Part shown: piece after piece, positions 8,089 through 17,138 of the stretch
How positions within the stretch are numbered: position 1 is the stretch's first letter
Layout of the letters: every line of letters begins with the position of its first letter
Source: Synechococcus sp. PROS-U-1
GTDB lineage: Bacteria > Cyanobacteriota > Cyanobacteriia > PCC-6307 > Cyanobiaceae
Reading direction: 5' to 3'
DNA length: 64,000 bases
Assembly: GCF_014279755.1 (NCBI RefSeq)
Contig: NZ_CP047951.1
Location: 1,426,001 to 1,490,000 of the forward strand
Program-made: the position numbers and the translations under genes
Notes under the pieces: generated by a model
Databases searched by the model: none
The model's input: only the letters and a program-made list of their open reading frames with translations
Told to the model about the DNA's origin: nothing

Positions 8089-9282
8089 TCAGCCGAGAGC
8101 GCGTCCTTTCCAGGTCCAGCCGCGACCGGTGCGTGTGCGCCAGATCGACACGGGGCCGATTGCACCCACCAACAACCCGCCGACGCCCATCAGCCACCAG
8201 TAGCTGAGGGGTACATCGAAGTTGCTGCGCGTCCACAGCCTCAGCAGCAGCTGTTGAAGGATGGCCACACCAGCCATTGCCATCAGCAACCACCAAACCG
8301 ATGACAGCAGGGGCTGAAGCCAGAGGAGCATGAGGGAGGCAGGCAACAACAGCCAGGGCACTGTGAACATCAAGACCACCACCAAGGCGGCACCGAGGGC
8401 TTTGACGGGGTCCCGGTCCAAGCCCAGAAACCAGTTCTTGGTCCACCCCTCCCAAAGAGCAGCGAGGTCGGTGTACATCCGCAGGTCAACCGCATCAACC
8501 CCCAGCAGATAGCGAAGGCGATGGCCACCGGACTTGATGGCGCGGGCGAGGGCGAGATCTTCCACCACCTCGCCAGCCAGGGCCCGGTGACCACCGATGC
8601 AGGCGTAGGTGGATGCCTTGAACAACATGAACGGACCCGCTGCAAACGCCACCGGCGATTCCGGATCATTGGTTTCAAGGATGGGGAAGCCAAGGCCCAG
8701 CAGGCTGGCCATGATCGGCTGCACCATCCATTCCGCCAGGCATCCGCAACTGAGCCGCGGTGCCAGGCTCAGCAAATCGGCATCCTCAGCCACCGCCTGA
8801 GCCAGAGCCCGACGAAGTGCATCGGGCTTGAGTCGCACATCGGCATCGATGAACAACAACCAATCGCTGGAGACCTCCTCAACGGCCTTGCTGCAGGCCC
8901 AGTTCTTGCCGACCCAGCGCTCTTTAACGGGCCTGGGGCCCGCCTGGATCAGGCGGAACTGCGCCGCTCCAGACCCAGCGCGGATGGCGTTCTCGACCGT
9001 TGCATCCGTTGAATCGTCGTCCACCACCAGCACCGACCAGTCCCGGCAGGGAGGCGCACTCGCCAGCACGCTGCTCAGACAGGCTTCGATGTTGTGGGCT
9101 TCATTGAAGGCGGGAATCACCACAGTCAGAGACGTGTCTTGGGCGAGAGCCTCCTGGGCCGGCTTCAATCGGGGTGCAACAGCAAACACCCGTCGCAGAC
9201 CCAACTGGAGAATCAACAATCCCGCCGAAGCCGCTAAAGCAGCAGCAAGAAACAGCAAAGGCTCAAGCAAGGCAAGCGTCAA
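8089..9282 (-). CDS. Membrane-anchored GT2 glycosyltransferase
   Basis: 397 residues. One N-terminal membrane helix is followed by a GT-A domain: LTVVIPAFNEAHNI, VVDDDSTDAT, and the DADVRL metal-binding motif near residue 145. EVVEDLALARAI provides the ED acceptor-side motif and W-x-KNW follows. Three or four membrane helices close the protein. The layout resembles the HpnB/CrtQ-like branch of GT2 that glycosylates lipids such as hopanoids or carotenoids. The acceptor cannot be told from sequence. The neighbouring small genes give no pathway clue. Confidence 0.82.
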   Translation of the reverse strand: MTLALLEPLLFLAAALAASAGLLILQLGLRRVFAVAPRLKPAQEALAQDTSLTVVIPAFNEAHNIEACLSSVLASAPPCRDWSVLVVDDDSTDATVENAIRAGSGAAQFRLIQAGPRPVKERWVGKNWACSKAVEEVSSDWLLFIDADVRLKPDALRRALAQAVAEDADLLSLAPRLSCGCLAEWMVQPIMASLLGLGFPILETNDPESPVAFAAGPFMLFKASTYACIGGHRALAGEVVEDLALARAIKSGGHRLRYLLGVDAVDLRMYTDLAALWEGWTKNWFLGLDRDPVKALGAALVVVLMFTVPWLLLPASLMLLWLQPLLSSVWWLLMAMAGVAILQQLLLRLWTRSNFDVPLSYWWLMGVGGLLVGAIGPVSIWRTRTGRGWTWKGRALG

Positions 9283-9312
9283 GGCCGGGCAATGGTCTGA
9301 GGGTCAGCCGTC

Positions 9313-9663
9313 TCAGTCGACGGATGCTGCAGCTTCCACCATCGGCCACATTGCAGCAAATTCGGCATCCGAGACCACGGCCGTCACCTCGAACTGAATA
9401 CCGAAATCCTTGATCCAGGGTCCGAGATGCGCCCACACTTTGCCGATGTCACTGGCAACGGCAATCGCTACACCACTCCCGCTAATCGGTTCGCAGACGC
9501 GGTATTTGAGTGCGAAGCCGTCGAAGGCATCTCCAGGTGCACCGGAATTGATGTAGTCCGCAAAACCAGGGCATGACTCCCAGGCCCCCTCAACGGTCGG
9601 GAATGTCCAGACAATCAGATAGTGCTGCAAGGTGAAGGGGGCAACTGCATGATTCGTAGCCAC
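9313..9663 (-). CDS. DUF3303-like protein
   Basis: Up to 116 residues from GTG 9663, which has GGATGG just upstream; a TTG at 9630 would give a start (M-QHYLIVWTF) closer to the family norm. The YLIVWTFP opening, a mid-domain Y-RVCEP and repeated aromatic strands fit the DUF3303 ferredoxin-like fold. Function unknown. Confidence 0.6.
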   Translation of the reverse strand: MATNHAVAPFTLQHYLIVWTFPTVEGAWESCPGFADYINSGAPGDAFDGFALKYRVCEPISGSGVAIAVASDIGKVWAHLGPWIKDFGIQFEVTAVVSDAEFAAMWPMVEAAASVD

Positions 9664-9768
9664 GATCCACCATCCAGGCTGAATCGCAACTGAATTCAGC
9701 AGTCATTCAGCAGGAGCCTCAGGCAAAGCTGGCAGCGGGCTACAGCTGAAATAGGACACAGCGCAGCC

Positions 9769-9942
9769 ATGGCTCTCCACGTCGCCAATGAAATGGATGA
9801 AGTCGAAGTGGCCGTCTGGTGGGATCTGTCGCGCATCGTCCGCCACTTCGAACGGCAAGGACTGGAGCGACGTGAAGTGAAGGTGGCAGTGATGAATGCG
9901 GCACTGCGGTTGATGGCGGATGAAGCCGAACAGCACCAATAA
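9769..9942 (+). CDS. Small helical protein
   Basis: 57 residues from ATG 9769. It is acidic at the start and helical throughout, with a WW pair (VAVWWDLSRIVRHFERQG). The pattern of helix, Gly turn and helix ending in a basic/amphipathic segment resembles the gene at 14549. No known family. Confidence 0.5.
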   Translation: MALHVANEMDEVEVAVWWDLSRIVRHFERQGLERREVKVAVMNAALRLMADEAEQHQ

Positions 9943-9967
9943 ACACCAAGCGAAAAATTCAACCTGC

Positions 9968-10678
9968 TATGAGCCAGGGAAATAATTGCGTTGGTATGAA
10001 TTCACCAAAACACCTTTATTATTACGCCCACCTGGAACCGTGGCCAAAGAATTCACGCGACCGACAACGGTTCTCTCAAGCAATTGGCTCCTGAAACTAT
10101 CAGCGTGATCGACGCATAATTTCGCAAAACTTTCAGAAATTAAATTAACGACAACAGGAATTTTTTTTCAAGCCAATCAGCTGCGCCAGAACCAAGCGGT
10201 GTCGACCATCAATCAACAGCACTTCGCCATTCGCATCCAGCGCAACTTCGATATTTTCCTCAATCGACGCTGATTGCTTATACCCGCCGAGCTTGATGTC
10301 TTCATAAATAGCATCATACTTTTTAAGCTTTTTCTTGGTAAAAACATTAAAGCTGCCATCTTCTCCACCATGACGTTCCATTTTTCGGTATTTTTTCTCA
10401 TACAATTTTGAATATTCCGTCTGATTCCAGTCCAAACCATCCACAAATCGCTGATGCATCGCCTGAACGTGCTTGCATTTTTCCAGAGGCTTGCCAGGTT
10501 TGAGAGCCTCGTCGGCAATCACCATGCCGAAATAACGCTTGTTTCGAAAGGTACGGGCCGTCATGGCCTTTGGAGCTCCTGGAAGCCTTCGCGACTCGAT
10601 GAGAAGAAAGTGAGTCACGACTGCTGGATCAATCTCGAGAAGCAAGCCACCGACCGAAGACTCTCTCAAATTTAACAC
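9968..10678 (-). pseudogene. ParB-like domain protein split by a frameshift in A8
   Basis: The intact frame reads 177 residues and ends abruptly in KKNSCCR. Just before, IDGRHRLVLAQLIGLKK is the core of ParB-like/glycan-cluster proteins, which normally continue with IPV. At 10161-10168 the minus strand has eight A; with seven the frame continues KKIPVVVNLISES... for ~65 more residues to TAG at 9968, filling the otherwise empty gap. So a one-base expansion broke the gene, or it is read by slippage. Such proteins often sit in surface polysaccharide clusters. The start may be ATG 10564 rather than TTG 10678. Confidence 0.7.
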
Positions 10679-10975
10679 GCATTTAACTCATTTTTAACAA
10701 AAAGACCAGGCAAGGGTGATGCAAGAAAACTGAGATCATTTCTGCATCGTCTTTATTCCTTGAAGTCAACTGCTTTGTTCCATCACTTGCTGAACTGAAA
10801 TTCGATCCAGACCATCCCCCTCCACCGGTGCATCCAAGCCTGTCGAAATGCACGAAAAAATTGCCAAGAAGATTCTGCTCCTGATGAACCCTCAGGAACA
10901 CACCGACCAAGCAGCACCCGCATGGATGAGCCCACCGATGAGCCTGCCGATGTCGATGGGGCTCTTAACACCGCA

Positions 10976-11512
10976 TCAGTGGAAAAATTGCTGCAGAAAC
11001 AACACTTCCTCCCGTGAACTCACGCGCCCGAGAGCTGCATTGCGCTGGGGGTAACGGCCGAAGCGCTGCAGCTGGATGAGATTGCGACGGGCAACATCAG
11101 CTGTGGCGGAATCTGCAAATTGCTCCAGCAGGGGAACGGCCTGAGTAACAACCATCGGGGCTTCACTGTGCAACAGAGGCATCAGCCAGAACTGCCGACG
11201 TGGCCGCTGCCGTTCGGTCGCCACCCATCCCTTTTGGAGGGCCATCAGGGCGAGGGCCAAAGCCTGTCGGTCGCCTGCAAAAGCCCTGGCCTCACCTCGC
11301 CAGATCTGGCGACTGAATTGATCCAGGAGCAGCACAAGAGCCAGACCGCTTTTGGCGTTGTCAGCCCAATCCTGAAGATCGCCGGCATGGCCACGCTCCA
11401 CCAGAGCAGCAAAACGATCCCGCACAAGTGCATCAAAAGAGTCGCGGCGACGAAACCACTGCCAGGGTCGGCACTGCTGAAACCAGAAGTGCAGAACGTC
11501 GTCAGGGTTCAT
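10976..11512 (-). CDS. DUF924 family protein
   Basis: 178 residues from ATG 11512. VLHFWF at the start, LLLDQFSRQIWRG in the middle, and WLMPLLHSE plus a late RFGRYPQRNAALGR segment are the standard DUF924 signatures. This all-helical cytosolic family has no assigned activity. It overlaps nothing and reads in the same direction as selO, 28 bases after its stop. Confidence 0.9.
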   Translation of the reverse strand: MNPDDVLHFWFQQCRPWQWFRRRDSFDALVRDRFAALVERGHAGDLQDWADNAKSGLALVLLLDQFSRQIWRGEARAFAGDRQALALALMALQKGWVATERQRPRRQFWLMPLLHSEAPMVVTQAVPLLEQFADSATADVARRNLIQLQRFGRYPQRNAALGRVSSREEVLFLQQFFH

Positions 11513-11540
11513 GCATCTGTTGTCGTCCCCCAGAAAGCGA

Positions 11541-13214
11541 TCAGGAGGAACAGCTGTAGTGAGACACTCCGCCTGCGCTGAAGAACTCACGCGGTTTCAA
11601 CCGGTCGTAACGCACCGCAAGCTCAGTGGAGGGGGTGTCGTAAGGCGCGCTGAACAGTTGTTGCAGTTCAGCCATCAAGGTCGTGTCGCCACGTTCTGCC
11701 TGCTGGTACGCCGGAGCAATCAACCACTCACGCCAGGTGATCGCAGGATTGACCTGCTGCATGGCTGCGGAGATCTGGACTCGATCAACGCCGCTGGGTA
11801 GGAAGGAATTCCAGCGCACCAACCAGCCCTGCCACTGACGTTCAAGAGACGTGGACAGGGGGAGATAGAAACACTCCCGCAGCGAATCGATCTGCTCTGG
11901 CAGATCAGACAATCGGCGGAACAGCATCGAATAATCGGCACTGGAGTCCACCAGAAGCTGCAACAGCTCTTGCACCAGTGCCTCGTCGTAGCCCGGCAAG
12001 CCGAGTTTGCTGCTCCACATGCGTTCCATCGCCTCCCGCATGGCATCGGGAAAGTCCTCCAGAAGCTGGTCGAGTTGGGCCTGGGCCTCCGCCTGACCCT
12101 CCATCAGCGTGCGCAGGGATTTCCAGAACATGCGGTAGTTGGCCTCAGCTGCCACCGGCTGATTGAAAAAGCAGAAGTGAGCGCCACCGCCGGTCCAGGG
12201 CTGAAAGCGCGGATCAAACAACTCGCAGAATCCGAACGGGCCGTAATCGAGGGTGAAGCCACCGGCTGCGCAGTTGTCACTGTTGAAATTGCCCTGGCAA
12301 TAGCCAACGCGGATCCAGTTGGCCACCAGGGCCGTGAGGCGATCACGGAACAATTGCGCCAACAGCACGACCTGGTCGGTGAATGGCAGGGAGGAATCGA
12401 TCTCCTCGCGGTAATTGCGTTCGATCAGGTGAGCCACGATCAAGTGCAGCTCCTTTTGCGCCCGAGGGTGGGCTTCGCTGCGTGCACGGCGGGCGAACAA
12501 CTCCAGCTGACCCACCCGCAGAAACGATGGCGCCACTCGGGTGCTGATCGCCGCCGGGTTGTCGACCATCACGTCCGGGTCCATCGAGCGTGAATTCTCC
12601 GAATACCAGGGGCGACGGACCGTCTCAGCATGGGAGACGTAGAGCGTCAACGAACGCGAGGTGGGCACACCAAGGGCATGCATGAAATCCTGAGCGAGGA
12701 ATTCACGGACGCTGGAACGGAGCACCGCTCGACCATCGGCACCACGGCAGTAGGGCGTCGGCCCGCCCCCCTTGAGCTGCATCTCCCAGCGGCGCCCCTC
12801 AAACAGCCCTTCAAACACCGACATGGCACGGCCATCGCCGTAGCCATTGCCATTTCCAAAGGGGCACTGCTGGGTGTATTCGGTGCCGTAGATCGAGAGG
12901 GCATAACCCGTCGCCCAACCCCAGGGCCGCATCGGACCAGTGGCGACACCGAGATCTCCGGAGAACATCCGACGAAACTGGCTGTCCTGGGCCAGGTCGT
13001 CACTCAGGCCAAGCTCGCGGAACAACATTCGGCTATGCGCCAGGTATTGGGGCTCCGGCAACGGGGTGGGCGTCACCGGCACGTAATGACCTGAAAGCAC
13101 CTGGCGGGGACGGTGGTCCTCTCCATCTGCTGTCGCCTCCGGATCAGGAGTGAGGGCTTCCAGCAGGGAGTAGTCAGCCCGTTCGGCGAACTCAGCAAAC
13201 GTGGCGGTGTTCAT
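11541..13214 (-). CDS. selO: SelO/YdiU protein AMPylase homologue
   Basis: 557 residues, full length. The pseudokinase fold signatures are present: [22 protein letters not shown] (ATP-binding region, residues ~147-168), a GNFNSDN catalytic loop and DYGPFGF (DFG equivalent). SelO enzymes transfer AMP to Ser/Thr/Tyr of redox proteins. The C-terminus SHYSCSS places Cys where animal SelO has selenocysteine. The residue before the catalytic loop is Gln (QGNFNSDN) where most homologues have HG.MN.DN. Start ATG. Confidence 0.92.
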   Translation of the reverse strand: MNTATFAEFAERADYSLLEALTPDPEATADGEDHRPRQVLSGHYVPVTPTPLPEPQYLAHSRMLFRELGLSDDLAQDSQFRRMFSGDLGVATGPMRPWGWATGYALSIYGTEYTQQCPFGNGNGYGDGRAMSVFEGLFEGRRWEMQLKGGGPTPYCRGADGRAVLRSSVREFLAQDFMHALGVPTSRSLTLYVSHAETVRRPWYSENSRSMDPDVMVDNPAAISTRVAPSFLRVGQLELFARRARSEAHPRAQKELHLIVAHLIERNYREEIDSSLPFTDQVVLLAQLFRDRLTALVANWIRVGYCQGNFNSDNCAAGGFTLDYGPFGFCELFDPRFQPWTGGGAHFCFFNQPVAAEANYRMFWKSLRTLMEGQAEAQAQLDQLLEDFPDAMREAMERMWSSKLGLPGYDEALVQELLQLLVDSSADYSMLFRRLSDLPEQIDSLRECFYLPLSTSLERQWQGWLVRWNSFLPSGVDRVQISAAMQQVNPAITWREWLIAPAYQQAERGDTTLMAELQQLFSAPYDTPSTELAVRYDRLKPREFFSAGGVSHYSCSS

Positions 13215-13322
13215 CGGGCCTTGAAGCTGTCTCCATCATCGCCAGAGCTGCGGCCCGGTGTTTTGACCGATGGCCAATGCTGAGCCGAGGCCTTACACCG
13301 AGGGAAGCATCCAAGGGGAACC

Positions 13323-13469
13323 GTGGGCAAAGCCAAAAAACTTCGCTCGGACAACCGGCAGGAGGAGTTGATCACCAGCCTGATCGGTCTCACCGCCATC
13401 TTTGTGGCCACAGCCATCTGGTGGAGCGTGGCTCCCCAGTGGCTCACCAGCAGCTGGCAAACCTTCTAG
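13323..13469 (+). CDS. 48-residue membrane protein
   Basis: GTG start with AAGGGGA upstream. A basic N-terminus (GKAKKLRSDNRQEE) precedes one long hydrophobic span rich in Trp. It ends in TAG inside a CTAG that also supplies the stop of the convergent zinc-ribbon gene. Not in routine ORF lists because of its length. Confidence 0.6.
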   Translation: MGKAKKLRSDNRQEELITSLIGLTAIFVATAIWWSVAPQWLTSSWQTF

Positions 13470-13642
13470 TAGTCGGGCATGGACGCCTCAGCCCGCAGCG
13501 TGCACCAGGGCTCAAGCAGGGTGGGGCGACCGCAATGGGGACAATCCTGCCCCCGCTTCTCCACCCGCACAAAGGGGATCCAACGGGAGTTGGCCTGCCC
13601 CTCATAGCCGCAGTGCTTGCAGTGAATCCTGTACTCCGCCAT
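13466..13642 (-). CDS. 58-residue zinc-ribbon protein
   Basis: ATG 13642 follows the upstream gene's stop by three bases. CKHCG at residues ~8-12 and CPHCG at ~34-38 form a rubredoxin-like/zinc-ribbon knuckle pair. No further domain. It probably binds Zn and forms a two-gene unit with the gene at 13646. Confidence 0.65.
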   Translation of the reverse strand: MAEYRIHCKHCGYEGQANSRWIPFVRVEKRGQDCPHCGRPTLLEPWCTLRAEASMPDY

Positions 13643-13645
13643 GGC

Positions 13646-13807
13646 TCAGAGCGCGGACTTCTCCTGACGTTGCACGGCCTCATGGGCCTGACGGAGGCCG
13701 TGCACCATGAAGCAGTAGGCCGGATTGCAGACCAGATAACGCCCTTCACCGATGGCGTCGATGGTGGACCCACGCGAGGTGGCAAAAATGCGGCTTTTGA
13801 ACTCCAT
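13646..13807 (-). CDS. Small conserved hypothetical
   Basis: 53 residues from ATG 13807. A compact beta/alpha sequence (FATSRGSTIDAIGEGRYLVCNPAYCF) with two Cys. It is the first gene of a tight pair with the zinc-ribbon protein. Function unknown. Confidence 0.6.
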   Translation of the reverse strand: MEFKSRIFATSRGSTIDAIGEGRYLVCNPAYCFMVHGLRQAHEAVQRQEKSAL

Positions 13808-13961
13808 CTCATCTCCAGTGCTGTCCTCACTGTTGTGGAGACACTGAGGGACGGCAACCCGTGTAAAGGCCCATTGCTGCAGGGGTCAAAACCCTTAAAA
13901 GTTGGCGGTGTGCGCCTTGTTGTGCTGATTGGATAAGCCGCCGGCTCAGTGTCGATTGGAC

Positions 13962-14114
13962 TCAGTCCATCCGTTCGCAATGGTTGCCATCGCACTGAAG
14001 CCCGCATTGAGGCTGCTTGGTGCCGTACTGCCAGGGTCGACGCATGGCCCAATACTCATCCACCAAACCGAGCAGGTAGGTGCCGACGCGTCGGAGAAGG
14101 GAGGACTGTTTCAT
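13962..14114 (-). CDS. 50-residue Cys-containing protein
   Basis: ATG 14114. A basic start, an aromatic middle (YLLGLVDEYWAMRRPWQYG) and a closing CGLQCDGNHCER cluster (CxxxC plus C). It may bind a metal. No family known to me. Confidence 0.5.
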   Translation of the reverse strand: MKQSSLLRRVGTYLLGLVDEYWAMRRPWQYGTKQPQCGLQCDGNHCERMD

Positions 14115-14171
14115 ACCCTCAAGCTGGCAACGGCGGCTTAACCCTGCAAGCAGACCTGAAGAAGGTCTGAT

Positions 14172-14428
14172 TCAGACCTTGGCGTTAACGGCTTTCGAAC
14201 AGCTGCGTGTGGCATCAGCAACCTGAGGATCCGTGGCAAGGGCATTCATCACGCAGTCGCAGTAGTAGGCCGCCATTCCCGCCTCTGCCGGTCTGCTGGC
14301 CTGGCTCAGATAAGACGCATCGAAGTAAGCGCGGCAAGCTGTGCTGGTGTCCTCAGTCCAGGGTTGAACCTCCTAGGGGCAACAGGCAGCGCGGCCATCA
14401 GCACCAGACCACAGACAGCCCAACGCAT
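14172..14428 (-). pseudogene. Secreted small protein with a frameshift after its signal peptide
   Basis: ATG 14428 opens a good signal peptide (MRWAVCGLVLMAALPVA), but that frame then turns to nonsense. A second frame, starting in the CCTAGGAGG stretch at about 14370-14385, reads a plausible mature domain with Cys pairs (TACRAYFD, YYCDCVMNAL, TRSCSKA) to TGA at 14172. The interval is 257 bases, one short of a multiple of three, so a single-base deletion separates export signal from domain. A sequencing error is the alternative. Confidence 0.55.
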
Positions 14429-14548
14429 AACAGAGGTCAACACGTGACCTCACCCCCAAGGAGATTGAGGAACCGAGCTTGATGCCACAGATTCAATGTG
14501 GCGCGACGCAGCCTGGATGGGTTAGCCCCGAAGCAGTGGAATCGACTC

Positions 14549-14710
14549 ATGACCACCACGCAACACTCCAACCATCTGCTTGAAGAGCTCGTCGCGGAGG
14601 AGATCGTTTATCAGATTGATCAGATCGCTGAAGAACTGCAGCGGGAAGGATGGCCGATCGCCATGGTGAAACGGTTCATGCATGTCGCCGTGGAGCGACT
14701 TCCTGAATGA
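14549..14710 (+). CDS. 53-residue helical protein
   Basis: ATG 14549 is preferred over the GTG 51 bases upstream because the N-terminal extension has no coding character. The sequence is two amphipathic helices separated by EGWP (LVAEEIVYQIDQIAEEL / MVKRFMHVAVERL). No known family. Confidence 0.55.
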   Translation: MTTTQHSNHLLEELVAEEIVYQIDQIAEELQREGWPIAMVKRFMHVAVERLPE

Positions 14711-14816
14711 GGCCAAGCCGGTAGGGCATTCGACTCATCTGGGACGCTCTGTTGCGCTTTTAACAACAAAGATCCGGGGAGTCCGTTGAAAGTTGGTCAA
14801 CGCTGCGTCATTCCTG

Positions 14817-15260
14817 ATGAATGTCGTCACTGCCTTTGCAGCCGTTGGCCTTACCGCGGTGTCGTGGGACGACACCCTCAGTCGCGCCGGGGCTCGGGCC
14901 TTTCGGCACGCCCTCGACTACCGGGAGCCTTACTGCCGGATGAGCGACAACGAGCTGGTGTTGCTGATGGATGCCGTGCTCGCCCTCCGGCTGGAACGAG
15001 GAAACAAGGCTCTGATGCTCGAGGCGGCGAAGGTCCTCAGCACAGATCAAGCCCTCACGGCCTACGCCATGGCCTCAGAACTGATGCGCTCCGATGGGCC
15101 CTATTCAGCGAAAGAACGTCGTCATCTCGACCTGCTGGCCCTGATGCTTTCGATTTCACAGGTTGAAGCCGAGCGCATCGATTCAGTCTTTGAATTGCTG
15201 CATGCCCCGCTGGAAGCGGCCCGCAGTGCAACGGCAGCCGTCCCGTCAGCTGTCAGCTGA
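14817..15260 (+). CDS. TerB-like tellurite-resistance domain protein
   Basis: 147 residues from ATG 14817 (a TTG lies 24 bases upstream). The second half, LTAYAMASELMRSDGPYSAKERRHLDLLALML, matches the TerB helical motif with its acidic SDG..S..E segment that binds a metal ion in known members. Likely cytosolic; involvement in stress signalling is family-level knowledge only. Confidence 0.72.
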   Translation: MNVVTAFAAVGLTAVSWDDTLSRAGARAFRHALDYREPYCRMSDNELVLLMDAVLALRLERGNKALMLEAAKVLSTDQALTAYAMASELMRSDGPYSAKERRHLDLLALMLSISQVEAERIDSVFELLHAPLEAARSATAAVPSAVS

Positions 15261-15548
15261 GGGCTGAATCTCAATCCAGAGCAACCAGATGAAGCCGATG
15301 AACGGGAGAAGAGCGATGAAAATCCACGTCCAGGAACGCCCGGTGTCGCGGATGCGCCGAATGTTCATCGCCAACCCCGGACAGATCGAGGCCACTGCAA
15401 AAAAGACGTAGACGGCTGACGGCGCAAGCCGTGACAACAGCAGCCCAAGGATCAGATTGACGGCAAAGATCTTCCAGTAGTCGATTCGGGACGTGCGGCC
15501 CTCGAAGTCGAAGGCACGGGTCCAAAACTGGGGATAGAAGCTCAACAT
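15246..15548 (-). CDS. DUF805 membrane protein
   Basis: 100 residues. It opens with FWTRAFDFEGRTSRIDYW, the DUF805 signature, then hydrophobic helices and the family's RRIRDTGRSW loop, ending in a third helix. The family is an inner membrane protein group of unknown activity. Its end overlaps the convergent TerB gene by 15 bases. Confidence 0.88.
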   Translation of the reverse strand: MLSFYPQFWTRAFDFEGRTSRIDYWKIFAVNLILGLLLSRLAPSAVYVFFAVASICPGLAMNIRRIRDTGRSWTWIFIALLPFIGFIWLLWIEIQPSADS

Positions 15549-15560
15549 AAAATCGAGAAA

Positions 15561-15710
15561 TCAGGCAGCACGCTTGTCATCACCGAACCAGATGCCCCTG
15601 CGGCTGTCGGGCAGACGGACCACAGCGCGCTCGTAGCGCTGTCGGCAGCTGCGGGAACGGAGATGTTCTTCAGCTTCCTGAAGCAGCAGTTGCAGCCTGA
15701 CGTCATCCAT
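15561..15710 (-). CDS. 49-residue charged protein
   Basis: ATG 15710. A helical start (MDDVRLQLLLQEAEEHL) then an Arg-rich segment (RSRSCRQRYERAVVRL) and a tail ending GDDKRAA. The overlapping longer frame lacks coding character. Function unknown. Confidence 0.5.
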   Translation of the reverse strand: MDDVRLQLLLQEAEEHLRSRSCRQRYERAVVRLPDSRRGIWFGDDKRAA

Positions 15711-15787
15711 GGAATTGCCTTGATGCCAACCCATTCAGGCCACGATCCGAGCAGCGTCAAGGGTCCTGGCGAAAGCCACTGTTGAAG

Positions 15788-15976
15788 TCAGCCTGAGTAA
15801 GCCACGTTCAACTCCTCCGCCCCGTAACGGAGCAGAAAGTCTGCTTCAGATTGCTCGGAGAGCAGCAGGCAGGTGTGGTGGTTGTAGCCCGTTCGATAGC
15901 AGTAGACATCAAGCTCCGCAGGGTTGCGATTGGAGAGGATGATCTCCCCGGTCCGAAGCACGTAGCGCGTCGACAT
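15788..15976 (-). CDS. 62-residue hypothetical protein
   Basis: ATG 15976 gives MSTRYVLRTGE; the 17 upstream codons to a possible earlier start look non-coding. Tyr-rich beta-type sequence with two Cys (DVYCYRTGYNHHTCLLLSE). No family recognised. Confidence 0.6.
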   Translation of the reverse strand: MSTRYVLRTGEIILSNRNPAELDVYCYRTGYNHHTCLLLSEQSEADFLLRYGAEELNVAYSG

Positions 15977-16057
15977 CACGTTTAACCAACTGATGTCTTT
16001 GCAATAGCGCTGATCAAAGCAAACCAATCAGCTCTGTGCTGAGCTGCTCACCGGACG

Positions 16058-16225
16058 TCATTCGGAATCGACACGGATGAAAAACAGACTTTCCACATCC
16101 ATCTCGCCCTGATCATCGGTCTCTGGATCACCCTCCACCAACTCAACGGCGAAATCCTTGTCGTCCAGTTCATGCACAACGCTTTGACCATTCACAAGGT
16201 TGTGGACGAGCAGGAGTCGAGTCAT
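16058..16225 (-). CDS. 55-residue acidic protein
   Basis: ATG 16225. The sequence alternates hydrophobic strands and acidic turns (TRLLLVHNLVNG, FAVELVEGDPETDDQGE) and ends SLFFIRVDSE, a small beta protein. No family recognised. Confidence 0.5.
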   Translation of the reverse strand: MTRLLLVHNLVNGQSVVHELDDKDFAVELVEGDPETDDQGEMDVESLFFIRVDSE

Positions 16226-16288
16226 CGCGGCAAAGAGACGTCGTTCATCCGGTTGGTAGCAACATCCACTCCGCCATCCCCTCCAGAT

Positions 16289-16480
16289 TCAGCGAAAACC
16301 GAAACCGTCACGAGTCGGCTGCTTTGCCGAATACTCCCGAGACAACGCATCGAGCATCAAGGCGATGTACCGATCATCCACACCGATGTCCTGCTTCAGC
16401 TGACGCATCAGGTTGTTGATGTTCTTGAAAGTGTCTGGAATGTGATGATCCAAATGCTCCTTGGTGGGTTGGTAGGGCAT
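16289..16480 (-). CDS. 63-residue hypothetical protein
   Basis: ATG 16480 (MPYQPTKEHL). The 13 codons upstream overlap the terminator of the AbrB gene and are not counted. Helical, with a paired pattern INNLMRQLKQDIGVDDRYIALMLDALSREY. Function unknown. Confidence 0.6.
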   Translation of the reverse strand: MPYQPTKEHLDHHIPDTFKNINNLMRQLKQDIGVDDRYIALMLDALSREYSAKQPTRDGFGFR

Positions 16481-16486
16481 TGGAGC

Positions 16487-16523
16487 AAAAAAATTCCCCG
16501 TGGAACCTAAAGGAACCACGGGG
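16487..16523 (-). terminator. Rho-independent terminator of cyAbrB gene
   Basis: CCCCGTGG (16496-16503) pairs with CCACGGGG (16516-16523); read on the minus strand it is followed by a run of seven T (16487-16493). It lies 28 bases after the cyAbrB stop. Confidence 0.85.
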
Positions 16524-16550
16524 TGAAAGTTGTTTCTGCTGAACTAGAGA

Positions 16551-16916
16551 TCAATCCTCTTCTTCAGAACCACCCACGGGAATCAGGCGGATCTGCTTGC
16601 GTCCAAGCTTGATCTCGTATTCATCACCGGGCTGAAGCTCAAGGATGGCGGTGTAGGCCTTGCCGATCAGAAGATTGCCATTGCCTTGCACCACAGCTTT
16701 GTAAGAGAGCTTGCGACCACCTTTGCCGACACCTGATCCGCCCGTGGAGAAGGAGAGACCCTTGGCTTCCAGCAACGCCTCATAGAACGCCGTGAATTTG
16801 ACCTGTTCAGAGCCGTCTTTCTTGGTGACGACGTAACCACAACCTTTGGCCAGATCAGTCTTGGCGCAATCGCCAAGTTCCTTGACGCGGTTGAGCAATT
16901 CAGCTCCGGTAAGCAT
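16551..16916 (-). CDS. cyAbrB transcriptional regulator
   Basis: 121 residues from ATG 16916 (MLTGAELLNRVKEL). The cyanobacterial AbrB pattern is clear: GDCAKTDLAKGCGYV, then FYEALLEAKG, and a C-terminal AbrB DNA-binding segment (YTAILELQPGDEYEIKLGRKQIRLI). cyAbrB proteins act as global regulators of nitrogen and carbon metabolism. A further 34 codons upstream are open but non-typical. A strong terminator follows. Confidence 0.9.
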   Translation of the reverse strand: MLTGAELLNRVKELGDCAKTDLAKGCGYVVTKKDGSEQVKFTAFYEALLEAKGLSFSTGGSGVGKGGRKLSYKAVVQGNGNLLIGKAYTAILELQPGDEYEIKLGRKQIRLIPVGGSEEED

Positions 16917-17138
16917 GGGTCTGTGAGAACGAGACCCTGTTATTAGAACCCATATTTTCAAGATCACAAGGGGAAAAAGAGTGGACATCAGTTGATTTGT
17001 CGCGATGACTTTCAACACCCCAGGCGCAATCGATCAAAGGCATAGCAACCAAGAATCAAGCGACATCCTCGAACGGCATGTGTGGATGGTTTGACACAGC
17101 CATCAAAGACGAACAGTCGGTACCGAAAATGCAGCGAA

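Noticed and set aside
10802-11007. Acidic C-terminal-looking frame ending EKLLQKQHFLP
   Set aside because: Only an internal ATG gives 31 residues; no ribosome binding site or homologue.
11970-12593. 207-codon frame antisense to selO
   Set aside because: Shadow of a highly conserved enzyme gene.
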